DNA of 64,000 nucleotides from Phycisphaerae bacterium. GTDB taxonomy: Bacteria; Planctomycetota; Phycisphaerae; Tepidisphaerales; Tepidisphaeraceae. A program made the translations under genes and the position numbers. Position 1 is the first letter of the stretch, and each line of letters starts with the position of its first letter. Shown here piece after piece: positions 7,989 to 16,091 of the stretch. The stretch lies in assembly GCA_026004655.1 (NCBI GenBank), contig BPJO01000003.1:1-64000 (forward strand), written 5' to 3'. The notes beneath the pieces are model-generated. The model saw only the letters and a list, made by a program, of their open reading frames with translations, did no database searches and was not told where the DNA came from.

Positions 7989-9701
7989 ATGGTTGATTAC
8001 AACCTTCTTCATTCTTTGGGTGATTTTGACGCCGAAGCCGCCGCCGCGATTGCAACGATCGGTGATCCGACCGATATCGAAAAACTGGTGGGTGGAGATG
8101 ATCTGGTGGACCTGCAACCGGGTAGCATCGTTTCGGGGCGTATTTCCGGAGAAAGTGGGGATGAGTTCCTGGTCGAACTCGGTCGAAAAAGCGAAGCTTT
8201 GCTGGAAAAGTCGGAATTCGATGAACCGGAAAATGTGAAGGTTGGGGATGAAGTTAAAGTCTTGGTCGAGGAAGTGGACCATGATTCCGGAACGGTGCGG
8301 ATAAGCAAGCGCAAAGCCGATCGTGTCATCAACTGGGAAGGGATCATGAAATCCAAGAAGGAAGGCGACCCGGTCACCGGAAAGGTGACCAAAAAGATCA
8401 AGGGCGGCCTTCTGGTGGATATCGGGGTGCCGGTATTTTTGCCCGCCTCTCAGGTGGACATCCGACGTCCGGGCGAAATCAGCGACTGGATCGGTCGAAA
8501 CATCGATGCGGTCATTCTCAAAGTTGACGAAGAACGCCGCAATATCGTGATCTCACGACGAAAAATGATCGAACAGCAGCGAGAAGAGCTCAAGCAGAAG
8601 ACCCTGGACAGCATCGAAGTCAATCAGATCGTCAAGGGAACTGTTAAGAATATTGCCGACTTCGGTGCCTTCATCGATCTTGGTGGTATTGACGGGCTAT
8701 TGCACATCACAGACATGTCCTGGGGCAGGATTAATCACCCGTCGGAGATCCTCAAGATCGATCAGGAAATTGAGGTCAAGGTTTTGTCGGTTGACAAAGA
8801 AAAGGAAAAAATTGCCCTAGGTCTGAAGCAAAAAGACGCATCCCCCTGGGAAGATATCGAAAGCCGTTACCCCATCGGAAGCATCCACGAAGGTACGGTT
8901 GTCAACATCATGTCCTACGGGGCATTTATCAAGCTGGAAGCCGGCGTCGAGGGACTGGTGCATATTTCGGAGATGAGCTGGACCAAACGGATCAATCACC
9001 CGTCCGAAATTGTCGCCGCAGATCAGAAAGTGAAAGTCAAGGTCTTAGACATCAACAAGGAGAAACAGGAAATCTCCCTGGGGATGAAGCAGGTCGAAGA
9101 AAATCCGTGGGAGCGTGTGGCCGAGAAATACCCGCCCGGAAGTGTGGTTCGTGGCAAGGTCCGAAATATCGCCAACTACGGAGCCTTTGTCGAAATCGAA
9201 GAAGGCATCGACGGATTGCTTCATGTGTCGGATCTTTCTTGGACCAAAAAAGTTGGTCATCCTTCCGAGATCCTGAAAAAGGGGGAAGAAGTCGAAGCCG
9301 TTGTCCTGTCAGTCGATCAGGAGAAACAACGTATCGCTTTGTCTTTGAAGCACTTGGCCGAAGATCCCTGGACGACCGTGATTCCGGAACATTACCGACC
9401 GGGAATGGTCGTCAAGGGTCATGTGACAAAGATTGCCAACTTCGGGGTGTTTGTCGAACTCGAACCGGGTCTGGAAGGACTGCTTCACGTTTCCGAGATC
9501 GCAGATCAGAAGATCGAAAAACCGGAAGACGTTCTCAAAGTCGGTCAGGAAGTGGAAGTCAAGATTCTCCGGGTCGACACCGAAGAACGCAAGATCGGAC
9601 TTTCGCTCAAGCGTGCGATGTGGGCCCAGGAAGAAGCGGTCCGGGAAGAAAAACGGGCCGAACGCTCCAAAGCCCGCGGTTTGCGCGGCGGTCTGGAATA
9701 A
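7989..9701 (+). CDS. rpsA: 30S ribosomal protein S1
   Basis: S1 binds mRNA on the small subunit and helps initiate translation of messages with weak Shine-Dalgarno sequences. The 570-residue product has six S1 RNA-binding repeats. The first two are divergent (near GSIVSGRISGESGDEFLVEL and GDPVTGKVTKKIKGGLLVDI). The last four are highly alike (NIADFGAFIDL, NIMSYGAFIKL, NIANYGAFVEI, KIANFGVFVEL, each followed by GLLH/GLVH and W or SEI). The start at 7989 (MVDYNLLHSLG) is preferred over an upstream in-frame codon because S1 homologues begin here. The tail (EEKRAERSKARG) is basic. No Shine-Dalgarno sequence precedes the ATG, consistent with an S1-dependent lineage. A strong terminator follows. 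Confidence 0.95.
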   Translation: MVDYNLLHSLGDFDAEAAAAIATIGDPTDIEKLVGGDDLVDLQPGSIVSGRISGESGDEFLVELGRKSEALLEKSEFDEPENVKVGDEVKVLVEEVDHDSGTVRISKRKADRVINWEGIMKSKKEGDPVTGKVTKKIKGGLLVDIGVPVFLPASQVDIRRPGEISDWIGRNIDAVILKVDEERRNIVISRRKMIEQQREELKQKTLDSIEVNQIVKGTVKNIADFGAFIDLGGIDGLLHITDMSWGRINHPSEILKIDQEIEVKVLSVDKEKEKIALGLKQKDASPWEDIESRYPIGSIHEGTVVNIMSYGAFIKLEAGVEGLVHISEMSWTKRINHPSEIVAADQKVKVKVLDINKEKQEISLGMKQVEENPWERVAEKYPPGSVVRGKVRNIANYGAFVEIEEGIDGLLHVSDLSWTKKVGHPSEILKKGEEVEAVVLSVDQEKQRIALSLKHLAEDPWTTVIPEHYRPGMVVKGHVTKIANFGVFVELEPGLEGLLHVSEIADQKIEKPEDVLKVGQEVEVKILRVDTEERKIGLSLKRAMWAQEEAVREEKRAERSKARGLRGGLE

Positions 9702-9730
9702 AGTCCCGTCTTGTTGCATGACATACCCCT

Positions 9731-9768
9731 GCCCACGGCCGTCGGACGATTGGCCGTGGGCTTTTCTT
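9731..9768 (+). terminator. Rho-independent terminator of rpsA
   Basis: GCCCACGGCC (9731-9740) pairs perfectly with GGCCGTGGGC (9752-9761) around an 11-base loop and is followed by TTTTCTTT. It separates rpsA from ettA. Confidence 0.85.
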
Positions 9769-9799
9769 TCGATTCGACAGAAGTTAAATCATTCACATC

Positions 9800-11479
9800 A
9801 TGCCTGAAAACGAAAAAATCATTTTCTCGATGATCGGTGTCTCCAAGACGATCGATCGCAAAGTCATCCTTAAAGACATCTATCTGAGCTACTTCTACGG
9901 CGCAAAAATCGGTGTGCTGGGGTTGAACGGTGCCGGAAAATCAACCCTTCTAAAGATCCTGGCCGGTTTGGATAACAATTATGAAGGTCAGATCGTCCGC
10001 CAACCAGGATACACAGTTGGTTATTTGCCTCAGGAACCGGTTCTGGAATCCGGAAGGACCATCCGTCAGATCGTAGAAGAAGGGGTTAAAAGCACACTCG
10101 ACCTGATCCAGGAGTTTAATGCTATCAGCGAAAAGTTTGCTGAACCGATGAGTGACGAGCAGATGCAGAAGCTGTTGGACAAACAGGGAGAGATTCAGGA
10201 AAAGATCGACCAGCGAGACGGTTGGAACCTGGATCAGCAGCTGGAAATGGCGATGGACGCGCTTCGATGTCCTCCCGCGGATCAGGTCGTGGATGTCTTG
10301 TCCGGCGGTGAAAAACGACGGGTGGCTTTATGCAGGCTATTATTACAGAAACCGGATATTCTGATCCTGGACGAACCGACCAACCATCTGGATGCCGAGA
10401 GTGTTCAATGGTTGGAGCATCACTTGCAGAGATACGAAGGCACGGTGATTGCGGTGACACATGATCGGTACTTCCTGGACAATGTTGCCGGCTGGATCCT
10501 GGAATTGGATCGTGGTCAGGGAATTCCGTGGAAGGGGAACTACTCATCGTGGTTAGAGCAGAAGCAGAAACGACTTGAAATCGAGGAAAAACAAGACAGG
10601 GCGTTTGAGAAAATGCTCGCTCACGAGCTAGAATGGGTACGTAAAAGTCCGTCCGCCCGCCAAGCCAAGAGCAAAGCCCGTCTGGCAAACTATGAAAGGA
10701 TGGTAGCCGAGCAAGAACGTCAAAAAGAAGTCGAGATCGAAATTTATATCCCCCCGGGTCCGCGTCTGGGGCAAAAGGTGATCGAGCTGAAAAACGTCTC
10801 CAAGAGTTTCGGTGATAAACTGCTGATGGAGAATGTGAGCTTTGTTATTCCCCCCGCGTCGATTGTCGGGATCATCGGACCGAACGGAGCAGGGAAAACG
10901 ACCTTGTTTCGTATGATCACCGGAGCGGAAAAGCCGGACTCCGGGGAAATCAGACTCGGCGAAACGACGGTTCTTTCCTATCTGGATCAGTCGCGCGCAT
11001 CGTTGAGAGACGACCAGAGCGTTTACGATTCAATCACCGGTGGAGCAGAATATCTGGAATTGGGGAGCCGTAAAATCCACGGCCGTGGATATGTCAAACG
11101 ATTTGGATTCATGGGTTCGGATCAGTCCAAACCGGTCGGCGTGTTGTCAGGGGGAGAACGAAACCGAGTTCATCTGGCCCGCATGTTGACCCGTGGCGCG
11201 AACGTGATCCTGTTAGACGAACCAACCAATGATCTGGATGTGAATACGATCAGGGCTTTGGAAGAGGCGATCGAAAACTTTGCCGGATGTGTGCTGGTCA
11301 TCAGCCACGACCGCTGGTTCCTGGATCGACTGGCGACTCATATCCTGGCGTTTGAAGGGGATAGCCGAATCGTTTTCCACGAAGGAAATTTTCAGGATTA
11401 TGAACAGAACAAACGTAAGCGTCTAGGTGCCGATGCCGATCAGCCGCATCGGATCAAGTATCGTAAATTGACCAAATGA
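9800..11479 (+). CDS. ettA: Energy-dependent translational throttle protein EttA (ABC-F ATPase)
   Basis: EttA is a soluble ABC-F protein that binds the ribosomal E site and gates the first elongation steps according to ATP/ADP level. The 559-residue product has two ABC modules. Walker A sequences are GLNGAGKST and GPNGAGKTT, signatures are LSGGEKRRV and LSGGERNRV, and Walker B/catalytic segments are ILILDEPTNHLD and VILLDEPTNDLD. Between them is the charged P-site tRNA-interacting linker (WLEQKQKRLEIEEKQDRAFE). Length and the conserved ending (HRIKYRKLTK) fit EttA rather than Uup or Ybit. Its stop codon overlaps a possible ATG of queE. Confidence 0.93.
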   Translation: MPENEKIIFSMIGVSKTIDRKVILKDIYLSYFYGAKIGVLGLNGAGKSTLLKILAGLDNNYEGQIVRQPGYTVGYLPQEPVLESGRTIRQIVEEGVKSTLDLIQEFNAISEKFAEPMSDEQMQKLLDKQGEIQEKIDQRDGWNLDQQLEMAMDALRCPPADQVVDVLSGGEKRRVALCRLLLQKPDILILDEPTNHLDAESVQWLEHHLQRYEGTVIAVTHDRYFLDNVAGWILELDRGQGIPWKGNYSSWLEQKQKRLEIEEKQDRAFEKMLAHELEWVRKSPSARQAKSKARLANYERMVAEQERQKEVEIEIYIPPGPRLGQKVIELKNVSKSFGDKLLMENVSFVIPPASIVGIIGPNGAGKTTLFRMITGAEKPDSGEIRLGETTVLSYLDQSRASLRDDQSVYDSITGGAEYLELGSRKIHGRGYVKRFGFMGSDQSKPVGVLSGGERNRVHLARMLTRGANVILLDEPTNDLDVNTIRALEEAIENFAGCVLVISHDRWFLDRLATHILAFEGDSRIVFHEGNFQDYEQNKRKRLGADADQPHRIKYRKLTK

Positions 11480-11517
11480 CCCGTAGAGTCGTCTGTCCGG
11501 GTCAGGATGTACTTACA

Positions 11518-12237
11518 ATGCGAATCGCCGAGCTTTTTTACTCAATTCAAGGAGAAGGAAAACTGATCGGCGTTCCATCGGTCTTCGTTCGGTCCAGCGG
11601 ATGCAACCTGCGTTGTGTGTGGTGCGATACGCCTTACGCCTCGTGGGAACCGCAAGGCGACGACTGGTCCGTCGATCGGATCGTGGATGCCGCAGAAACG
11701 TTGGTCCGGACACAGCTTACGGCAAACCCCGCGTTTTGTCGGTACGTTGTCCTGACCGGAGGCGAACCCATGATGATGCCTGATATCGTCGATTTGGCTA
11801 GGGAGTTTCATCAAGCCAACTGGCACATTACGATCGAAACAGCCGGGACAATTTATAAGGATCTTCCGGTTGATCTTGTTTCAATTTCTCCCAAGTTGTC
11901 CAACTCTACTCCTTGGCAAAAGGATGAAGGCAGGTTTGCAGCTGTGCACGAACGAAACCGTATCAAAACATCTGTCATTCAGGATCTAATGGATCTTGCA
12001 AAGGATTTCCAGTTGAAGTTTGTCGTGTCTGACCCCAAGGATCTGTCCGAAATTGATTCACTTTTAAAACAGCTCCAAGGCTGGAATCCGTCAGACGTTC
12101 TATTGATGCCGGAAGGCACAGACGTTGAAACACTTCGTTCCCGACAAGGGTGGATTGGAGAGGTCTGCAAACAGACGGGTTTTCGATACTCACCAAGACT
12201 TCATGTCGAATTATACGGCAATCAGAGGGGAACCTGA
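11518..12237 (+). CDS. queE: 7-carboxy-7-deazaguanine synthase (radical SAM)
   Basis: QueE converts carboxytetrahydropterin to 7-carboxy-7-deazaguanine on the pathway to queuosine and other deazapurines. From MRIAELFYSIQGEG (the family N-terminus) the protein has 240 residues. It carries the atypical QueE cluster motif SGCNLRCVWCDTPYA (C-x3-C-x2-C) and the radical SAM GGEP motif (VLTGGEPMM). An upstream ATG at 11476 overlaps the ettA stop and would add 14 residues that homologues lack. That overlap may still couple translation. No other queuosine pathway gene is in the window. Confidence 0.92.
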   Translation: MRIAELFYSIQGEGKLIGVPSVFVRSSGCNLRCVWCDTPYASWEPQGDDWSVDRIVDAAETLVRTQLTANPAFCRYVVLTGGEPMMMPDIVDLAREFHQANWHITIETAGTIYKDLPVDLVSISPKLSNSTPWQKDEGRFAAVHERNRIKTSVIQDLMDLAKDFQLKFVVSDPKDLSEIDSLLKQLQGWNPSDVLLMPEGTDVETLRSRQGWIGEVCKQTGFRYSPRLHVELYGNQRGT

Positions 12238-12355
12238 GATAAAGGATGTGTTAACTTAGCACCCGCTACCCTTTTGATTCACAAATTACAATGAGCAAAA
12301 CTTTCGTCGATAAACTAAAATTATAAACAGGATTGTGAAATTTGATTTTCTTATC
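12238..12355. other. Short spacer between convergent queE and ilvC
   Basis: No open frame of note. The sequence is A/T-rich and leads into the ilvC terminator. Confidence 0.5.
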
Positions 12356-12388
12356 AAAAAAAACACTCCCGGACGATCCGGGAGTGTT
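12356..12388 (-). terminator. Rho-independent terminator of ilvC
   Basis: On the minus strand a perfect 12-bp stem (AACACTCCCGGA with TCCGGGAGTGTT, 3-base loop) is followed by a run of eight T. It lies 26 bp after the ilvC stop and is the strongest terminator in the window. Confidence 0.92.
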
Positions 12389-12414
12389 GGAATCATGATC
12401 TTTCATAGAAAGAG

Positions 12415-13431
12415 TTAGGTTTGAGGGGGTTCTTTGGCGTTCAGCCATGTCATCATTTTTCGTAGTCGTCGTCCGGTTACTTCGACCGGATGATGATGAT
12501 CTTTTTCGTACAATTCCTTGAACTTCTTCATGCCGCTTTCATACTCGGCCCGCCAGTTTTTGGCGAAAGTTCCGTCCTGGATTTCTTTCAGTACCTTACG
12601 CATTTCCTTTTTGGTTTCCTCGGTAATGATGCGTGGACCGGTAATGAGGTCACCCCATTCGGCGGTATTGGAGATGGAATATCTCATGTAATCCAGTCCG
12701 CCTTGATAAATCAGATCGACAATGAGTTTGACCTCGTGAACAGTCTCAAAATAAGCCATTTCGGGAGGATAACCGGCTTCGGTGAGGGTTTCGAAACCGG
12801 CTTTGATCAGTGCGGACAACCCGCCGCACAGAACGACTTGTTCACCAAACAGGTCGGTTTCACATTCGTCTTTGAAAGTGGTTTCGATGATACCGCTTCG
12901 GGCACCCCCGACCCCGTTGGCCCAGGCGAGTGCGATCGCGCGGGCATTTCCGGTCACGTCCTGATGGACAGCAGCCAGGCAGGGGACGCCACCCCCTTTG
13001 ACAAACTCACTACGAACCAGATGTCCCGGTCCTTTGGGAGCGACCAAAATCACGTCCACGTCCTTGGGAACTTCGATCGTTTTGAAATGGACATTAAATC
13101 CGTGAGTCACGCCGAGCGTTTTGCCTTTGGTCAGATAGGGTTTGATGGATTTGTTGTAAACCTCAGGTTGAACTTCGTCGGGAAGGGTCATAATGACCAG
13201 ATCCCCTTGTTGAACGGCTTGTTCGATCGTCATCGGATCAAATCCGTGTTCGATCGCAAGCCGGCCGTTGGCAGAATCCCGTCGATTGGCGACGATTACC
13301 TTAACGCCCGAATCACGGAGGTTCTGAGCGTGTGCATGACCCTGAGAACCATACCCCAGAATCGCTACAGTCTTTCCGGACAAAGGAGCGATCGGGGCGT
13401 CATTACCATAAACCATCTTCAGTTCAGACAT
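12415..13431 (-). CDS. ilvC: Ketol-acid reductoisomerase (class I)
   Basis: IlvC carries out the second step of valine/isoleucine synthesis, isomerising and reducing acetolactate or acetohydroxybutyrate with Mg2+ and NAD(P)H. From the ATG at 13431 (MSELKMVYGNDAPIAP), preceded by CTGGAG, the product has 338 residues, the short class I length. It has the Rossmann loop GYGSQGHAHAQNLRDSG, the APKGPGHLVR segment, the metal-binding DLFGEQ and the later conserved Glu region (FETVHEVKLIVDLIYQGG). Cofactor preference cannot be read reliably. It stands alone, without ilvB, ilvH or leuA neighbours, and has its own terminator. Confidence 0.96.
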   Translation of the reverse strand: MSELKMVYGNDAPIAPLSGKTVAILGYGSQGHAHAQNLRDSGVKVIVANRRDSANGRLAIEHGFDPMTIEQAVQQGDLVIMTLPDEVQPEVYNKSIKPYLTKGKTLGVTHGFNVHFKTIEVPKDVDVILVAPKGPGHLVRSEFVKGGGVPCLAAVHQDVTGNARAIALAWANGVGGARSGIIETTFKDECETDLFGEQVVLCGGLSALIKAGFETLTEAGYPPEMAYFETVHEVKLIVDLIYQGGLDYMRYSISNTAEWGDLITGPRIITEETKKEMRKVLKEIQDGTFAKNWRAEYESGMKKFKELYEKDHHHPVEVTGRRLRKMMTWLNAKEPPQT

Positions 13432-13803
13432 TTGGACTCCAGAAAAATCGAGCCAGATAATGTAAGTCAAATCTATTGCTAGGTCAAAAGCCCCGGGGGT
13501 ACGGATTTGATCAGGCTTTCTAACGATTGACGCTGAAGAATATGGCTGATATTTTCATGCAAGTCGTTCGGGTCCGCTGAAAGGAAAGCGATGATCCGGC
13601 CCGAATGGCTTAGCCCCCTCTTGGCGAGGGGGGTGGGCGTTCCAAGGAGCCCGAGCAAGTCTGATCCGAGTGTCGATGAAAGGATTCAAAACCCTCGCAA
13701 GGGCGGATCGGTCTCACCCGCGTTCCTTTCAGGCCCAGAATTTTGATTCTTCGTTGCTAATGAGTGGTGGTCCGGATCAGCCCACCCCACTACAAGGATT
13801 CTC
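13432..13803. other. 372-bp intergenic region upstream of rnc with possible RNA structure
   Basis: Divergent region between ilvC and rnc with no convincing frame. It contains a 7-bp hairpin (CCCCCTC-TTGGC-GAGGGGG, 13614-13632) and other G/C-rich complementary patches. It must carry both promoters. I compared it by eye with the conserved cores of SRP RNA, 6S RNA, RNase P RNA and tmRNA and found none. Confidence 0.4.
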
Positions 13804-14532
13804 GTGTCACCCGACCTTATCTGCAAAGCCGAAGAAGTTCTGGGTTATCGTTTTAAAAATCATGACCTGCTCCGGGAATCGTTGACTCATGCTTCGATAG
13901 CGGACAATCGTCTGCAAAGCAACGAGCGGATGGAGTTCCTCGGGGACGCGGTTCTGGATCTGATCGTCTGCGAATTGTTGTACAAACGGTTTCCCCAATT
14001 GCTCGAAGGAGATCTGACCAAGATCAAATCGGCAGTGGTGTCCCGAAAAATCTGTGCCGAAGTAGCCATGGAAACCGGTTTGGCAGAGCTGTTGATAATC
14101 GGAAAGGGTATTTCGTCCCGTGCGGCAATGCCCCATTCCTTGGCTGCTGCGGTTTACGAAAGTGTTGTGGCAGCGATCTATCTGGACGGGGGATTCGAAT
14201 CGGTCAAACAATACGTCCTTCGAACGATCACCCCCAAAGTCGAAGCCGTCTGGGCCAACCTCGGACAACACAATTATAAAGCCGTTCTTCAGCAATACGT
14301 TCAGAAGCAACTCGGTGCGACACCGATTTACGAACTTTTGGACGAAAAAGGTCCTGATCACAGTAAGTGTTTTGAGGTGTGCGTGGTAATCAACGGAAGA
14401 CGATTCGCCGGAGCATGGGGGCCTAACAAGAAGACGGCTGAACAAAAAGCCGCGCTGTTGGCCTTGGAGGAAATGGGGGTTGTCGGTAAAAAAGAGGTCA
14501 ATCAGGTGTACGACAGTCTGGTCGAGCAGTGA
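13804..14532 (+). CDS. rnc: Ribonuclease III
   Basis: RNase III cuts double-stranded RNA, including rRNA precursors. The 242-residue product begins with GTG (MSPDLICKAEEVLGY) and contains the family signature ERMEFLGDAVLDL at residues 41-53, with the catalytic Glu and Asp, and a second acidic site in VYESVVAAIYLDGG. A double-stranded-RNA-binding domain occupies about residues 160-230 (NYKAVLQQYVQ through KKTAEQKAALLAL). Length and order are normal. The gene stands alone, convergent with the NtrC-family gene 21 bp downstream. The long leader may hold a self-cleavage site, as in other bacteria, but this was not demonstrated. Confidence 0.95.
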   Translation: MSPDLICKAEEVLGYRFKNHDLLRESLTHASIADNRLQSNERMEFLGDAVLDLIVCELLYKRFPQLLEGDLTKIKSAVVSRKICAEVAMETGLAELLIIGKGISSRAAMPHSLAAAVYESVVAAIYLDGGFESVKQYVLRTITPKVEAVWANLGQHNYKAVLQQYVQKQLGATPIYELLDEKGPDHSKCFEVCVVINGRRFAGAWGPNKKTAEQKAALLALEEMGVVGKKEVNQVYDSLVEQ

Positions 14533-14553
14533 TTCTTTGGCTCGCGGCAGTGA

Positions 14554-15972
14554 TCATTGAACGGGGCCGGCATCGAGCCCGTATTTACGCATTTTCTTAT
14601 ATAGGGTCGTCCGATTGATCGCCAGCTCCGCAGCCGTGGCTTGGCGGTTCCAATGATTCCGTCGCAAGGCCGATTCGATGATGCGTTTCTCAGGAATTTC
14701 CAACGCCTTGTCCAAGGGCATAGGCGCAGAATCATAATCGAGCGTTTTGACGGCACTGGCAGCGATCAGTCGATGGATCGGTTCCTGGAGCGTTTCAGGC
14801 AAGTCCTGGACTTCAATCTGCGGACGTTTGCAGAGAACAACCGCCCGTTCAATGGCATTTTCCAGCTCGCGAACGTTTCCGGGCCAGGAATAGTCCATCA
14901 GTCTTTGCATCGCAGACGAACTGATCCCGATGATTCTTCTGCCCATTTCCTTCGAAAACTTTTTCAGGAAATGCTCGGCCAGCAGTGGAATATCCCCCAC
15001 GCGTGATCTGAGGGGGGGCAACTGGATGGTGACTACGTTGATGCGATAATACAGGTCTTGTCGGAACTTACCCTCGGATACCAGTTGCGTCAGATCGACA
15101 TTGGTTGCCAGAATCGTGCGGACATCGACCGTGCGTGTTTCATGGGATCCGACCGGTTCAAAAGCTCTTTCCTGTAAAACTCGCAACAGTTTAACCTGCA
15201 TCGACAACGACGCGGAATTGATCTCGTCGAGAAAAAGGGTCCCTGAATCGGCTGCGAGGAATCGACCTGGTTTGTCATTGACCGCTCCGGTAAAAGAACC
15301 CTTAACGTGCCCGAACAGCTCGGACTCCAACAATGTTTCCGGTAATGCGCCGCACGAAACTTCGACAAAAGGTTTATCCCGACGGGGGCTTCTACGATGA
15401 ATCGCCCGGGCCAGCATCGATTTGCCGGTTCCGGACTCGCCCATGATCAGGACGGTGCTACGACTGTCAGCCACGGCATCGACCAGATCATACACACGCT
15501 GCATTCGATGATCTCTGCCGACGATGTTGTCTAGTCCGAACCGGTGATCCAGTTGTTGTTTCAAAGCCAGGTTTTCGGCCATCAGGGCCTGTTGTCGGAC
15601 CGCCTTATCCACGATCATACGGATCTGTTCATCGAGGACCGGTTTGGTAAGGTAATCGAATGCGCCCAACTTAGTAGCTTCGACGGCGTTTTGAATGCTC
15701 CCATAGCTCGTGATCACGATTACCAATACCTGCGGGTATCTACGTCGAAACTCCCGGAGTAGTTCTCCCGGTTTGCTCTGGCTGATGTGGATGTCTGCTA
15801 GAACAATGTCGATCAGTCCGCTATCGAGTTCGGCCCAGGCACTGCCGAGATTATCCGCCGTTTTGACATCGTATCCTTCCCTGCGAAGGAATTGTCCCAA
15901 AGACTGAAGGATGATCCGGTCTTCATCGAGGATCAAAATCCTGGCGCGGTGTTCGGTGTTGGGCTGAATCAT
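14554..15972 (-). CDS. Sigma-54-dependent response regulator, NtrC family
   Basis: A 472-residue activator with three domains. The receiver (residues about 11-125) has phospho-acceptor Asp60 in VLAD, Thr/Ser in VITSYG and Lys110. The AAA+ domain has Walker A GESGTGKS at 178-185, GSFTGA at 225-230, Walker B TLFLDE at 245-250 and DLYYRINV. The C-terminal Fis-type HTH (about 430-465) includes RNHWNRQATAAELAINRTTL. The sigma-54 contact loop is GSFTGA, not the usual GAFTGA. Ser at the second position is known in some members, so it is probably functional. No histidine kinase is adjacent, making it an orphan. Its targets cannot be told from the sequence. Confidence 0.92.
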   Translation of the reverse strand: MIQPNTEHRARILILDEDRIILQSLGQFLRREGYDVKTADNLGSAWAELDSGLIDIVLADIHISQSKPGELLREFRRRYPQVLVIVITSYGSIQNAVEATKLGAFDYLTKPVLDEQIRMIVDKAVRQQALMAENLALKQQLDHRFGLDNIVGRDHRMQRVYDLVDAVADSRSTVLIMGESGTGKSMLARAIHRRSPRRDKPFVEVSCGALPETLLESELFGHVKGSFTGAVNDKPGRFLAADSGTLFLDEINSASLSMQVKLLRVLQERAFEPVGSHETRTVDVRTILATNVDLTQLVSEGKFRQDLYYRINVVTIQLPPLRSRVGDIPLLAEHFLKKFSKEMGRRIIGISSSAMQRLMDYSWPGNVRELENAIERAVVLCKRPQIEVQDLPETLQEPIHRLIAASAVKTLDYDSAPMPLDKALEIPEKRIIESALRRNHWNRQATAAELAINRTTLYKKMRKYGLDAGPVQ

Positions 15973-16091
15973 GGTTCGAGGACGCTCTGAAACAACATCC
16001 TCGGTTTGTTATCGGCCAAATGATGCCCAGAATAAACAAATCTGTTGAAAAAACGGAAAAGGGATCGACGAATCGCGATCGTACTCCCGTT

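Noticed and set aside
12490..13482. A long open frame on the plus strand opposite ilvC (about 330 codons).
   Set aside because: It is the mirror of an intact, well-conserved ilvC and its protein has no recognisable motifs.
13432..13803. Considered as SRP RNA, 6S RNA, RNase P RNA or tmRNA.
   Set aside because: None of the conserved core sequences of those RNAs could be found on either strand.
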